From positions 733,317 through 797,316 of the forward strand of contig NZ_JH921517.1 in the NCBI RefSeq assembly GCF_000299035.1: a stretch of DNA of 64,000 bases, written 5' to 3'. The position numbers and the translations under genes are program-made. The notes beneath the pieces were generated by a model. That model saw nothing but the letters and a program-made list of their open reading frames with translations. It had not been told where the DNA came from and did no database searches. Source of the DNA: Bacillus bingmayongensis (lineage in GTDB: Bacteria; Bacillota; Bacilli; Bacillales; Bacillaceae_G). This document shows, piece by piece, positions 1-9,679 of this stretch. Numbering within the stretch: the first letter of the stretch is position 1; each line of letters opens with the position of its first letter.

Positions 1-662
1 AAGCAAAGCAGCCTGAGCTTCCATACATTGTTGTCATTGTGGACGAGTTGGCTGATTTAATGATGGTTGCTTCTTCAGATGTGGAAGATGCAATTATGCG
101 CTTAGCACAGATGGCACGTGCTGCTGGTATTCACTTAATTATTGCAACGCAGCGTCCATCTGTTGATGTTATTACAGGTGTTATTAAAGCGAATATTCCA
201 TCTCGAATTGCGTTTGCTGTGTCTTCACAAACTGATTCCCGGACAATTCTTGATAGCGGAGGCGCTGAGAAATTATTAGGACGAGGAGATATGTTATTCA
301 TACCAATTGGTGCATCAAAACCAGTTCGTGTACAAGGAGCATTTCTATCAGATGACGAAGTGGAAAGAGTTGTAGAATATGTTATTGGACAACAAAAAGC
401 GCAATATCAAGAAGATATGATACCGCAAGATGTACCGGAAACAAAGCAAGAAGTAGAAGATGAATTATACGATGAGGCGGTTCAGCTCGTTGTAGAAATG
501 CAAACAGCTTCTGTTTCTATGCTGCAACGTAGATTCCGAGTAGGATATACGCGTGCAGCGCGTCTTATTGATGCGATGGAAATGAATGGTGTAGTTGGAC
601 CTTATGAAGGTAGTAAACCGAGAGAAGTATTAATTAAAGATATACAAGAAAAAAGTTCTTGA
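1..662 (+). CDS. spoIIIE: DNA translocase SpoIIIE/FtsK, 3' part only
   Basis: This is the C-terminal part of the septal DNA pump that moves the chromosome into the forespore or across the division septum. The frame enters from the left edge (first full codon at 3), so the GTG at 39 is internal and not a start. Visible are the Walker B strand ([11 protein letters not shown]), the motor core ([23 protein letters not shown]) and, over the last 60 residues, the gamma winged helix with [13 protein letters not shown], which reads the DNA polarity signals. It is followed by a strong terminator. The neighbouring GntR gene and the ymf genes fit the B. subtilis spoIIIE locus, which favours SpoIIIE over SftA. 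The N-terminal membrane part lies outside the window. Confidence 0.93.
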   Translation, partial: AKQPELPYIVVIVDELADLMMVASSDVEDAIMRLAQMARAAGIHLIIATQRPSVDVITGVIKANIPSRIAFAVSSQTDSRTILDSGGAEKLLGRGDMLFIPIGASKPVRVQGAFLSDDEVERVVEYVIGQQKAQYQEDMIPQDVPETKQEVEDELYDEAVQLVVEMQTASVSMLQRRFRVGYTRAARLIDAMEMNGVVGPYEGSKPREVLIKDIQEKSS

Positions 663-664
663 TA

Positions 665-697
665 AAAAAGCCTAATTGTTTACAATTAGGCTTTTTT
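665..697 (+). terminator. Intrinsic terminator after spoIIIE
   Basis: GCCTAATTG and CAATTAGGC form a perfect stem followed by a run of T, three bases after the spoIIIE stop codon. Confidence 0.9.
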
Positions 698-835
698 ATA
701 TGGCATTTTTGTTATATACTATACTCAACTTCAAAGAAAGGGCTTACATTTTATTCAGTTCTTTAGAATACGAATGCTTTTGATATTATTTTTGAAAAAT
801 GTTCGAGATTCACTATAGAAAAGAGTTGAATTATG

Positions 836-864
836 TTGACACATATGGGGGCAAGTGGTAAGAT
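836..864 (+). promoter_or_regulatory. Sigma-A promoter of the guanine-riboswitch transcript
   Basis: TTGACA at 836-841 and TAAGAT at 859-864 are separated by 17 bases. The predicted start near 871 lies just upstream of the riboswitch aptamer, so the aptamer would be the first structure transcribed. Confidence 0.8.
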
Positions 865-884
865 TACTTCGAAAAGAATCACTG

Positions 885-953
885 CCTCATATAATCTTGG
901 AGATAAGGTCCATAAGTTTCTACCTGGCAACCATGAATTGCTAGACTATGAGG
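885..953 (+). promoter_or_regulatory. Purine riboswitch aptamer, guanine class
   Basis: The conserved core is present in order. P1 pairs CCTCATA (885-891) with TATGAGG (947-953). TATAATC forms J1/2, and the loop GATAAGG is L2. AAGTTTCTACC follows, then P3 pairs TGGCAA with TTGCTA around loop CCATGAA, and GACTATG closes the fold. The specificity base before TATG is C (946), which selects guanine or hypoxanthine rather than adenine. It precedes a GntR regulator and a NupNOPQ-like nucleoside importer, matching the usual purine-transport regulon. An expression platform is less clear: ACAAAG (968-973) could pair with CTTTGT (984-989), followed by a T-rich stretch. Confidence 0.93.
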
Positions 954-1190
954 GGAAAAGTGTGTAACAAAGGATGTAAGGAATCTTTGTATCTAACTTT
1001 TTCTCTATATGAGGAATGTTATGGTGCAAAGTTTTTTTTATGAAATAAAAATAGAAAATTTCATTTTAAAAAATTATTAACATTTATTCGACAAATTTTA
1101 TTTTATTGCAGCGTTATTATGTTGTTGGTTGAAAAAAGAGAACAGAAGTCTTACATCAGAGGTCGAATAATTGGAATGCGGGGGAGTCTT

Positions 1191-1916
1191 ATGTCAGTTA
1201 AATCGGATAGTCGACACTTATATTTACGAGTGATCGATCACATTAAAGAAAAAATCAAAAGCGGGGCATATAAAGAAAAACAAAAGTTGCCTTCAGAGTT
1301 TGATTTAGCGAAAGAACTTGGCGTAAGTAGAGCGACTTTACGGGAAGCATTGCGTATTTTAGAAGAAGAAAATGTTGTCATTCGCAGACATGGCGTTGGT
1401 ACTTTTGTGAATGCAAAACCGCTGTTTTCTTCTGGAATTGAACAGCTTTCTAGTATTACAGATATGATTTCTGGTGCGGGAAAAACACCAGGAACAATCT
1501 TTTTATCATCATCTACTACGAGCCTAACAGAAGAGGAAAAAGAAAAGTTTAATAGTGATGAAGGCTTTGAGGCTGTAATGATTGAGCGTGTTCGTACAGC
1601 AGACGGGGAACCTGTTGTCTATTGCATTGACAAGTTAGCGAAAGAAGTACTGCCAGATTTATCTGATTATAATGAGGAATCATTGCTTACTGTTATTCAT
1701 AATAACACGCATAAACGTATTACATATGCGGTTGCTCATATTGAACCAATTGGTTATCATCCGAAAATATCACCAATTTTACAATGCGAGCCAGAGACAG
1801 CGCTACTGATTTTAAAGCAAATGCACTATGATCAAAATGATGAGCCGATTTTATATTCTATTAATTATTTTAGAGCAGATAAATTTAGCTTCCACGTATT
1901 ACGAAAACGTATGTAA
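1191..1916 (+). CDS. GntR-family regulator with UTRA domain (YmfC-like)
   Basis: This is a transcriptional regulator of the HutC/UTRA branch of GntR. The first 70 residues form a winged helix ([22 protein letters not shown]) and the remainder is a ligand-binding UTRA domain with the typical ending [12 protein letters not shown]. The ATG at 1191 was chosen because GGGGGA lies seven bases upstream; the frame is open further upstream (1119) without a ribosome site. B. subtilis has ymfC, also GntR, right after spoIIIE. Here the gene sits between a guanine riboswitch and the nucleoside importer genes, so a role in purine or nucleoside uptake is likely, but the effector is not visible. Confidence 0.85.
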   Translation: MSVKSDSRHLYLRVIDHIKEKIKSGAYKEKQKLPSEFDLAKELGVSRATLREALRILEEENVVIRRHGVGTFVNAKPLFSSGIEQLSSITDMISGAGKTPGTIFLSSSTTSLTEEEKEKFNSDEGFEAVMIERVRTADGEPVVYCIDKLAKEVLPDLSDYNEESLLTVIHNNTHKRITYAVAHIEPIGYHPKISPILQCEPETALLILKQMHYDQNDEPILYSINYFRADKFSFHVLRKRM

Positions 1917-2004
1917 TCAGTTCCTTTTTAGGGAGGTGACAGCAAGAAGAAGGGGACACTAGCATATTAATAGATACACATATCATTTAGGAGGGGTTTC
2001 TAGT

Positions 2005-3081
2005 ATGAAGAAAAAAGCAGGTCTTTTATTATCATTAACGTTAGCAGCAAGCACAGTGTTAGGTGCATGTGGTAACTCGGATAAGGCAAGTAGTGACAAA
2101 AAAAGTGATAAAGATTTCAAAGTTGGTATGGTTACGGACGTTGGGGGCGTTGATGATAAATCATTTAACCAATCAGCTTGGGAAGGCTTAACGAAGTTTG
2201 GTAAAGATAACGACTTGAAAAAAAATGAAGGATATCGTTTCCTACAATCCAATAAGGATTCAGATTATATTCCAAACTTAACAAAATTTGCGAAGGCCAA
2301 TTATAATGCAACATTTGGTATTGGATATTTAATGCAAGATTCAATTGAAAAAGTGGCAGATCAATATCCAAAACAACAATTCGCAATTGTAGATACTGTT
2401 GTGGAAAAACCAAACGTAACAAGCATTACATTTAAAGACCATGAAGGTTCTTTCCTTGTTGGAGCTGTAGCAGCGATGACTACGAAATCAAATAAAGTTG
2501 GCTTTATTGGTGGTGTGAAGAGTCCACTGATTACAAAGTTTGAATCAGGTTTTAAAGCTGGAGCAAAAGCAGTAAATCCAAACATTGAAATTGTAGCGCA
2601 ATATGCGGATGCGTTTGATAAACCGGAAAAAGGATCAGTATTAGCATCTGCAATGTATGGTCAAGGTATTGACGTAATTTATCATGCTTCTGGTGCAACA
2701 GGTAACGGTGTATTTACAGAAGCGAAAAACCGTAAGAAAAAAGGTGAAAACGTTTGGGTAATTGGTGTTGACCGTGATCAAAACCAAGAAGGTATGCCTG
2801 AAAATGTAACGTTAACTTCTATGGTGAAACGTGTTGATGTTGCGGTTGCGAAAGTAGCACAAGAAGCAAAAGATGGTAAGTTAAAAGGTGGAAAAGTAGA
2901 AGAGTTTGGTTTGAAAGATGACGGTATTGGAATTGCAAAAACAACTGATAACGTGAAAAAAGTAAATCCAGAAATTTTAACAAAAGTAGAAGAGTTTGAA
3001 AAGAAAATTACTGCTGGTGAAATTAAAGTACCTGCCACTGATGATGAGTACAAAGAATACGAGGCTTCTCTTAAGAAATAA
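2005..3081 (+). CDS. nupN: BMP-family nucleoside-binding lipoprotein (NupN-like)
   Basis: This is the extracellular substrate-binding lipoprotein of an ABC importer. A signal peptide ends in the lipobox LGAC, so Cys21 would be lipidated. A Ser/Lys-rich linker follows, then the Bmp/PnrA fold (MVTDVGGVDDKSFNQSAWEG, GFIGGVKSPL, VIGVDRDQNQEG). At 358 residues it has normal length for the family. The ribosome site TAGGAGGGG lies before ATG 2005. With the ATPase and two permeases downstream it forms a NupNOPQ-type guanosine or purine nucleoside transporter. The guanine riboswitch upstream supports that substrate. The symbol is by homology and context only. Confidence 0.88.
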   Translation: MKKKAGLLLSLTLAASTVLGACGNSDKASSDKKSDKDFKVGMVTDVGGVDDKSFNQSAWEGLTKFGKDNDLKKNEGYRFLQSNKDSDYIPNLTKFAKANYNATFGIGYLMQDSIEKVADQYPKQQFAIVDTVVEKPNVTSITFKDHEGSFLVGAVAAMTTKSNKVGFIGGVKSPLITKFESGFKAGAKAVNPNIEIVAQYADAFDKPEKGSVLASAMYGQGIDVIYHASGATGNGVFTEAKNRKKKGENVWVIGVDRDQNQEGMPENVTLTSMVKRVDVAVAKVAQEAKDGKLKGGKVEEFGLKDDGIGIAKTTDNVKKVNPEILTKVEEFEKKITAGEIKVPATDDEYKEYEASLKK

Positions 3082-3095
3082 TAATAGAGAAATAG

Positions 3096-3130
3096 CAAAG
3101 GTTAGTTCTAAGAACTAACCTTTGTATATA
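3096..3130 (+). terminator. Strong hairpin between nupN and nupO
   Basis: Two perfect 14-base arms (CAAAGGTTAGTTCT and AGAACTAACCTTTG) are followed by an A/T-rich tail rather than a clean T run. It probably stops or pauses part of the transcription, or protects the upstream mRNA, giving more binding protein than ATPase as is common for ABC importers. Confidence 0.75.
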
Positions 3131-3189
3131 TAAAATTACTTTTAATAGAGTGTAATAGGGGACGGTTCCCTGCTAAAAGGAGGAACAAA

Positions 3190-4722
3190 ATGGAATACGT
3201 AATTGAGATGAATAATATTACAAAAGTATTCCCAGGCATTGTAGCAAACGATAATATTACGCTACAAGTAAAACAGGGAGAAATACATGCTTTACTCGGA
3301 GAAAATGGTGCAGGGAAGTCAACGTTAATGAACGTTCTTTTTGGATTATATCAACCAGAACAAGGAGAAATTAAAATTAAAGGGAACCCTGTGAAAATTA
3401 CAAATCCTAATATTGCAAATGACTTCGGGATTGGTATGGTTCATCAACATTTTATGCTCGTTCATAATTTTACAGTTACAGAGAATATTATTCTTGGAAA
3501 TGAACCGAAGAGAAAAGGGAAAATTGCTGTTGATGAAGCAGCTAAAGAGATTAAACAGTTATCGGAACAATATGGTTTAGCGGTAGATCCATATGCGAAA
3601 ATTGAGGATATCTCGGTTGGTATGCAGCAGCGCGTTGAGATTTTAAAAACGCTCTATCGCGGGGCAGAAATTTTAATATTTGATGAACCGACGGCAGTGT
3701 TAACTCCCCAAGAGATTCATGAGCTCATTCAAATTATGAAAAAGCTTGTACAAGAAGGTAAATCTATTATTCTTATTACACATAAGTTAAAAGAAATTAT
3801 GGAAGTTTGTAATCGCTGTACGATTATTCGAAAAGGAAAAGGGATTGGAACTGTTGACGTTGCAAATACAAATGAACATAAACTTGCAGAATTAATGGTC
3901 GGACGTCAAGTGAATTTTAAAACAGAAAAATCGGACGCCATACCTGAGGAAGGTGTACTCTCCATTGCAAACCTTGTGGTTCATGATGCGCGTCAATTAC
4001 CTGCTGTAAAAGGCCTTGACTTAACTGTTCGTGCAGGAGAAATTGTCGGTATTGCAGGGATTGATGGGAATGGACAAAGTGAACTTATAGAAGCGATTAC
4101 TGGTTTACGAAAAGTTGAGTCAGGTTCTATTGCAATTAAAGGGAAAGAAATAACAAATTGGCCAGTTAGACGTATTACAGAAGAAGGAATTGGTCATATT
4201 CCAGAGGACCGTCATAAACATGGTCTCGTTCTTGATTTTTCAGTAAGAGATAATATGGTCTTGCAAACGTATTATAAAAATCAATTTTCGAAAAAAGGGA
4301 TTTTAAATTTCGCTAAAATTACGGAGAAAGCAAAAGCTCTAATCGAACAGTTTGATGTGCGCACACCAAGTGAACAAACATTAGCGCGTGCCCTATCTGG
4401 TGGGAACCAGCAAAAGGCAATTATTGCACGTGAAATAGATCGTGATCCAGATTTATTAATTGCAGCGCAGCCGACACGTGGTTTAGATGTTGGAGCGATT
4501 GAGTTTATTCATAAGAAATTAATCGAGCAGAGAGATAAAGGGAAAGCAGTACTTCTCCTATCTTTAGAACTCGATGAGATTTTAAATGTGAGTGATCGCG
4601 TTGCTGTTATTTATGAAGGGAAAATCGTTGCGGTTGTGAATGCAAAAGAAACGAATGAAAAGCAACTAGGTCTGTTAATGGCTGGTGGAACAGGGGAAGA
4701 GAAGGTGAATACAAATGGCTAA
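3190..4722 (+). CDS. nupO: Nucleoside ABC importer ATPase (NupO-like)
   Basis: This is a double-NBD ATPase of the RbsA/NupO type, 510 residues. The first half has Walker A GENGAGKST, signature SVGMQQRVEIL and Walker B ILIFDEPTAVL. The second half has the degenerate P-loop GIDGNGQSE, signature LSGGNQQKAIIARE and LLIAAQPTRGLD, as usual in this subfamily. The ribosome site AAAGGAGGAAC precedes ATG 3190. The stop overlaps the nupP start by eight bases, implying translational coupling. It would power nucleoside uptake through NupP and NupQ. Confidence 0.9.
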   Translation: MEYVIEMNNITKVFPGIVANDNITLQVKQGEIHALLGENGAGKSTLMNVLFGLYQPEQGEIKIKGNPVKITNPNIANDFGIGMVHQHFMLVHNFTVTENIILGNEPKRKGKIAVDEAAKEIKQLSEQYGLAVDPYAKIEDISVGMQQRVEILKTLYRGAEILIFDEPTAVLTPQEIHELIQIMKKLVQEGKSIILITHKLKEIMEVCNRCTIIRKGKGIGTVDVANTNEHKLAELMVGRQVNFKTEKSDAIPEEGVLSIANLVVHDARQLPAVKGLDLTVRAGEIVGIAGIDGNGQSELIEAITGLRKVESGSIAIKGKEITNWPVRRITEEGIGHIPEDRHKHGLVLDFSVRDNMVLQTYYKNQFSKKGILNFAKITEKAKALIEQFDVRTPSEQTLARALSGGNQQKAIIAREIDRDPDLLIAAQPTRGLDVGAIEFIHKKLIEQRDKGKAVLLLSLELDEILNVSDRVAVIYEGKIVAVVNAKETNEKQLGLLMAGGTGEEKVNTNG

Positions 4723-5773
4723 AAAATTTTTAACGGAGCGAACAATTAATATTTTAGTACCTGTGTTGTCCGTTATTTTTGGTTTAATTGTTGGAGCCAT
4801 TGTAATGGTAGCTAGTGGATATGATCCAATTGTTGGTTATGCAGCATTATGGGAGGGGATGGTCGGAAATCCGCAAGCTATAGGAGAAACGCTTCGGACG
4901 ATGATTCCACTTGTTTTAGCTGGCTTGTCTGTTGCATTTGCGTTCCGTACGGGATTATTTAATATCGGAGTAGAAGGTCAGTTGTTAGTTGGTTGGCTTG
5001 CGGCAGTTTGGTTTGGCTATGCGGTGTCTTTACCAGCATTTTTGCATATTCCATTATCTATATTAGTTGCAGCTATCGTTGGTGGGTTATGGGGATTTGT
5101 CCCAGGATATTTAAAAGGTAAATTTAAAGTAAATGAAGTTATTGTTACAATTATGATGAACTACATTGCGCTTTATGTTACATATGACCTGATTAAGCGA
5201 TTTTTACATGAAGCAAATGAGAAATCATATGATATTCAACCGAGTGCTTCGTTAGCATCAGAGTGGTTAGCATCTATGACAGATGGATCCCGTCTTCACT
5301 GGGGAATTGTCGTTGCAATTTTAGTTGCAATTTTGATGTGGTTCTTACTAGATCGGACAACTTTAGGGTATGAATTGAAATCAGTTGGGTTTAACCAGCA
5401 TGCTTCGCAGTATGCTGGAATGCAAGTATCTCGTAATGTTGTATTATCCATGACAATCGCCGGTGCATTTGCCGGTATTGGTGGTGCAATGGAAGGGCTT
5501 GGGACATTTCAAAATATGACGGCGATGTCTTCGTTTACTGGAATTGGATTTGATGGAATTGCGGTAGCGCTTCTTGGTGGGAATAATCCATTTGGTATTT
5601 TACTTGCAGCTTTACTATTTGGTGGTTTAAAAAGTGCAGCGCCGCAAATGAACTTTGAAGCAGATGTTCCATCAGAGCTAATTAACGTAATTATTGCATG
5701 TATTATCTTCTTTGTTGCATGTAGTTATGTTTTAAGATGGGCGCTTACTCGCATGAGCAAGGAGGGGAAATAA
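4715..5773 (+). CDS. nupP: Nucleoside ABC importer permease (NupP-like)
   Basis: This is an integral membrane subunit of the BPD_transp_2 family (LivH/RbsC type), 352 residues with about eight to ten hydrophobic segments. Typical family stretches are visible: FRTGLFNIGVEGQ, NEVIVTIMMNYIA and GFDGIAVALLG. It overlaps the ATPase gene by eight bases and ends immediately before nupQ, so the three genes form one translational unit. It would pair with NupQ as a heterodimeric channel. Confidence 0.9.
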   Translation: MAKKFLTERTINILVPVLSVIFGLIVGAIVMVASGYDPIVGYAALWEGMVGNPQAIGETLRTMIPLVLAGLSVAFAFRTGLFNIGVEGQLLVGWLAAVWFGYAVSLPAFLHIPLSILVAAIVGGLWGFVPGYLKGKFKVNEVIVTIMMNYIALYVTYDLIKRFLHEANEKSYDIQPSASLASEWLASMTDGSRLHWGIVVAILVAILMWFLLDRTTLGYELKSVGFNQHASQYAGMQVSRNVVLSMTIAGAFAGIGGAMEGLGTFQNMTAMSSFTGIGFDGIAVALLGGNNPFGILLAALLFGGLKSAAPQMNFEADVPSELINVIIACIIFFVACSYVLRWALTRMSKEGK

Positions 5774-6733
5774 ATGAGCTTCCTAGATATTTTAGCCATT
5801 CTTGTGACAGGTACATTATATACGGCGGCACCGCTTATTTTTACAGCGCTAGGTGGAGTGTTTAGTGAACGTTCTGGTGTTGTAAATATTGCATTAGAAG
5901 GATTAATGTTATTTGGTGCATTTGTTGGTATAGTTACAACATTGTTAATGGGAGATACATGGGGAACGATGACTCCTTGGATTGCACTTGTTTTTGCAGC
6001 AATTGGTGGTGGGTTATTTGCGCTCCTTCATGCAGTTGCATCGATTACGTTCCGCGCTGATCAAGTTGTTAGTGGGGTTGCCATCAACTTTTTAGCCCTT
6101 GGTTTAACAGTGTTTGCGATTAAGAAGATCTTTGGCAAAGGACAAACTGATTTTATTCAATACAGAATTGAAAAAATTGATGTTCCAGGGCTTTCAGATA
6201 TTCCGGTTATCGGAAAAATCTTTTTCTCAAATGTACCATTAACATCGTATATTGCCATTATTTTAGCATTTGTTGTTTGGTATATTATTTATAAAACTCC
6301 GTTTGGTCTTCGCTTACGTGCGGTAGGTGAACATCCTATGGCAGCAGATACAATGGGAATTAATGTATATAAAATGCGCTATCTCGCTGTTTGTATTTCA
6401 GGAATGTTTGCGGGAGTAGGTGGTGCGATTTTTGCAATGTCAATCTCGAATAACTTCTCAGGCGCAACGATTACAGGACAAGGTTTCTTAGCATTAGCTG
6501 CGATGATCTTTGGTAAATGGAATCCGCTAGGGGCGCTTGGAGCTGCTTTATTCTTTGGATTTGCTCAATCTCTTGGAGTAACTGGTGGTACAATTCCTGT
6601 ATTAAAAGAGATTCCAAGTGTGTTCTTAACGATATTACCATATGTGTTCACAATTTTAGCGCTTGTTGGTTTTGTCGGACGTTCAGAAGCTCCAAAGGCA
6701 CTTGGAACACCGTATGAAAAAGGAAAAAGATAA
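5774..6733 (+). CDS. nupQ: Nucleoside ABC importer permease (NupQ-like)
   Basis: This is the second BPD_transp_2 permease of the importer, 319 residues. FSERSGVVNIALEGLML and the FRADQVVSGVAINFLAL stretch are hallmark segments of the CbsC/NupQ branch. Its ATG follows the nupP stop with no gap and has its own ribosome site, AAGGAGGGG. A terminator directly after it ends the operon. Confidence 0.9.
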   Translation: MSFLDILAILVTGTLYTAAPLIFTALGGVFSERSGVVNIALEGLMLFGAFVGIVTTLLMGDTWGTMTPWIALVFAAIGGGLFALLHAVASITFRADQVVSGVAINFLALGLTVFAIKKIFGKGQTDFIQYRIEKIDVPGLSDIPVIGKIFFSNVPLTSYIAIILAFVVWYIIYKTPFGLRLRAVGEHPMAADTMGINVYKMRYLAVCISGMFAGVGGAIFAMSISNNFSGATITGQGFLALAAMIFGKWNPLGALGAALFFGFAQSLGVTGGTIPVLKEIPSVFLTILPYVFTILALVGFVGRSEAPKALGTPYEKGKR

Positions 6734-6750
6734 GCGTTTTAAAAGTATGG

Positions 6751-6781
6751 AAAAAGCTCGCACATTAGTGCGGGCTTTTTT
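6751..6781 (+). terminator. Terminator of the nup operon
   Basis: AAAAAGCTCGCAC and GTGCGGGCTTTTT pair around ATTA and end in a T run. Confidence 0.9.
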
Positions 6782-6934
6782 ACATAGAATATGCTTAATA
6801 CAGAAATTTTCTTTCTCTCTTTAATTGGTAAACTGTTTGAGGAGAAAGTATGTAAGGGAGAAAAGTTGATTTTTCGTTTCTAAAAACTGTATATTGAAGA
6901 GGAATATTCCTATATACGTAAAGGAGGGCTATTA

Positions 6935-8209
6935 ATGAGACTGATGGAACAGCAAATGCATGAATTAGGTGGTTTGCGTGTACATATGATTCCGACAGAT
7001 AAATATAAAACAAATACATTTGTATTTCGCTTTAAAGCACCATTGAATGAAGAAACGGTGACAGAGCGTGCTTTATTACCATATGTATTGCAGAGTGCAA
7101 CAGAAAAATTACCATCCGTAATTCGTCTTCGCCAATATTTAGAGGAATTGTACGGTTCTTCCCTAGCGGTAGATGTAAGTAAAAAAGGGGAAGATCATAT
7201 CATCTCCATTTATGTGGATATTGCCAATGAAACCTATTTACAGGATGCACCACCACTCTTCGAAAAGGCACTGTCTATGCTGTCGGATATCGTATTACAT
7301 CCAGCAACGGAAGGAAGCGGTTTTTTACAGTCAATTGTAGAAAGTGAAAAAAGAGCGCTCGTGCAACGGATTGAAGCTACATATGATGATAAAATGCGCT
7401 ATGCTAATGAACGATTAATTGAAGAAATGTGTAAAGTAGAACCGTATCGTTTAAGTGCAAATGGTCAAAAAGAGCGCGTTGCTTCCATTACGAATGAAAC
7501 GTTATACCGCTATTATCAAAAGGTGTTAGCGGAAGATGAAATGGATCTATATATCATTGGTGATATAGCTGAAGAGGCGATTGGTCTAGTAGGTAAATAC
7601 TTTTCAATTGCACCTCGTACAGCAAAAGAGAAAAATGTCATTCTTCATAAGCGAAATAATGAAGAAAAAGAAATTGTCGAAAAACAAGAATTAAAGCAGA
7701 GTAAGTTAAATATCGGATATCGCACATATATTACGTACCGTGATGAAGATTATTTTGCGCTGCAGCTGTTTAATGGATTATTTGGCGGATTCTCACACTC
7801 AAAATTATTTGTGAATGTACGCGAAAAAAATAGTTTAGCGTATTATGCAGCATCGCGTTTTGAAAGCCATAAAGGTCTTCTCTTTGTTATGTCTGGAATT
7901 GAAGCGAAAAATTATGAAAAAGCGGTCGAGATTATTAAAGAACAAATGAAAGCGATGCAAAGCGGTGACTTTTCAGAAGAAGAGATTCATCAAACAAAAA
8001 GTGTTATTCAAAATCAAATTTTAGAGGCGATTGATACACCGCGTGGTTTCGTGGAAATGCTTTATCATGGCATCATAGCAGAACGTACGCGTCCAGTAGA
8101 GGAATGGTTAACTGGGATTGAACGTGTTACAAAAGAGGAAATTGTAAAGGTTGCCAATAGCATTGAGCTAGATACGATTTACTTTTTACACGGGACGGAG
8201 GGCGAATAG
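6935..8209 (+). CDS. ymfF: M16-like protein YmfF, probably non-catalytic
   Basis: This is an insulinase (M16) family protein of 424 residues. The zinc motif HxxEH is not found near the N-terminus, where RLRQYLEELYG occupies the expected place, so it is probably the inactive partner of YmfH. In Bacillus this gene, ymfH and ymfI are linked to the 5-aminopentanol modification of elongation factor P; the peptidase substrate is not settled. AAAGGAGGG precedes ATG 6935. Its stop touches the ymfH start, so the two are co-translated. Confidence 0.88.
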   Translation: MRLMEQQMHELGGLRVHMIPTDKYKTNTFVFRFKAPLNEETVTERALLPYVLQSATEKLPSVIRLRQYLEELYGSSLAVDVSKKGEDHIISIYVDIANETYLQDAPPLFEKALSMLSDIVLHPATEGSGFLQSIVESEKRALVQRIEATYDDKMRYANERLIEEMCKVEPYRLSANGQKERVASITNETLYRYYQKVLAEDEMDLYIIGDIAEEAIGLVGKYFSIAPRTAKEKNVILHKRNNEEKEIVEKQELKQSKLNIGYRTYITYRDEDYFALQLFNGLFGGFSHSKLFVNVREKNSLAYYAASRFESHKGLLFVMSGIEAKNYEKAVEIIKEQMKAMQSGDFSEEEIHQTKSVIQNQILEAIDTPRGFVEMLYHGIIAERTRPVEEWLTGIERVTKEEIVKVANSIELDTIYFLHGTEGE

Positions 8210-9496
8210 ATGGAGAAAATTCCTTATGAACAATTAAAAGAAACGCTTTATTATGAAAAGCTTCCGAATGGATTAGATGTATATATATTGCCGAAGCAAG
8301 GATTTAACAAAACTTTTGCAACGTTTACAACAAAATATGGTTCCATTGATAATACGTTTGTCCCGCTTGGAAAAGAAGAAATGGTTCGAGTGCCAGATGG
8401 GATTGCTCATTTTCTTGAGCATAAATTGTTTGAAAAAGAAGATCATGACGCGTTTCAATTGTTTAGTAAACAAGGTGCTTCTGCGAATGCCTTTACGTCA
8501 TTTACGAGAACAGCGTATTTGTTTTCGTGTACATCAAATGTAGAACAAAATTTAAATACATTATTAAATTTTGTTCAGGAACCTTATTTCTCTGAAAAAA
8601 CAGTTGAGAAAGAAAAGGGGATTATTGGTCAAGAAATTCAAATGTATCAAGATAATCCAGATTGGCGTTTGTATTTTGGTTTAATCGATAGTTTATTTGT
8701 TAAACATCCAGTTAAAATTGATATTGCAGGAACGATTGAGTCTATTAGTAAAATTACAAAAGACTTATTGTATGAGTGCTATGAGACATTTTATCATCCT
8801 AGCAATATGTTGTTATTTGTTGTAGGAGCAATTGATCCAGAAAAAACAATGAATGTAGTACGTGAAAACCAAGCGAAAAAAGATTATAAAAATCAACCAG
8901 AAATCGCACGTTCATTTGAAGATGAACCAGAATCAGTAAATGAAAAGAAAAAAATTATTTCTATGCCTGTTCAAACACCCAAATGTTTAGTCGGTATTAA
9001 AGCGACTGGACTTAAAGAAAAAGGGCAAGAGCTTTTGAAACAAGAGATTGCGCTTACATTACTTTTAGATTATTTATTTGGAAAAGGATCAGCTCATTAT
9101 GAGTCATTATATAATGAAGGACTCATTGATGATTCATTCTCTTATGATTATACAGAAGAGAGCAACTTTGGTTTTGCAATGGTTGGTGGTGATACGAAAC
9201 AGCCTGATGAGCTGGCAGATCGATTGAAAAGTATTCTACTACAGACAAATTATGGTGAGTTAGATAAGGAGACGCTAGAGCGTGTAAAGAAAAAGAAAAT
9301 TGGTGGATTCTTACGCTCGCTTAACTCACCTGAATATATTGCAAACCAATTCACAAGGTATGCGTTTAATGAATCTAGTTTGTTTGATGCTCTTTCTGTT
9401 TTAGAGGGCTTAACTGTTCAAGATTTACAAGAAGCAGCAAAAGTATTTTTATCTGAGGAAAGAATGAGTATTTGCCAAGTCTTGCCAAAGAAATAA
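8210..9496 (+). CDS. ymfH: M16 zinc peptidase YmfH
   Basis: This is an active-type M16 metallopeptidase of 428 residues. The inverted zinc motif HFLEH lies at about residues 66-70 in GIAHFLEHKLF, with the third ligand region EKGIIGQEIQMYQD further on. It starts right behind ymfF and probably forms a heterodimer with it, as in other two-subunit M16 peptidases. Annotated relatives are associated with EF-P 5-aminopentanol modification. The pair precedes the reductase ymfI. Confidence 0.9.
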   Translation: MEKIPYEQLKETLYYEKLPNGLDVYILPKQGFNKTFATFTTKYGSIDNTFVPLGKEEMVRVPDGIAHFLEHKLFEKEDHDAFQLFSKQGASANAFTSFTRTAYLFSCTSNVEQNLNTLLNFVQEPYFSEKTVEKEKGIIGQEIQMYQDNPDWRLYFGLIDSLFVKHPVKIDIAGTIESISKITKDLLYECYETFYHPSNMLLFVVGAIDPEKTMNVVRENQAKKDYKNQPEIARSFEDEPESVNEKKKIISMPVQTPKCLVGIKATGLKEKGQELLKQEIALTLLLDYLFGKGSAHYESLYNEGLIDDSFSYDYTEESNFGFAMVGGDTKQPDELADRLKSILLQTNYGELDKETLERVKKKKIGGFLRSLNSPEYIANQFTRYAFNESSLFDALSVLEGLTVQDLQEAAKVFLSEERMSICQVLPKK

Positions 9497-9562
9497 CGTG
9501 AAACATGAATAAGTTGGGCTTAAGCTTTACAATTTAGAATTTTACGGACAGTTTATCCATCT

Positions 9563-9612
9563 CCCTCACCTAACTTTTTGGTTATTGCCGAATTGTAAGG
9601 TGAGGGTATTAT
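9563..9612 (+). terminator. Putative terminator after ymfH
   Basis: CCCTCACCT (9563-9571) and AGGTGAGGG (9598-9606) are perfect arms around a 26-base loop, followed by TATTATTTG. The loop is long and the T run broken, so strength is uncertain. Confidence 0.6.
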
Positions 9613-9679
9613 TTGTTTGTGAATACATGATAAAATTAATGATTTGAAAGAGTTTCTCTGTAGAGGAAAGAGGATACAT

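Noticed and set aside
39-662. GTG at 39 as the start of a short gene
   Set aside because: The frame is open to the left edge and codes for the middle of SpoIIIE, so this is a truncated gene.
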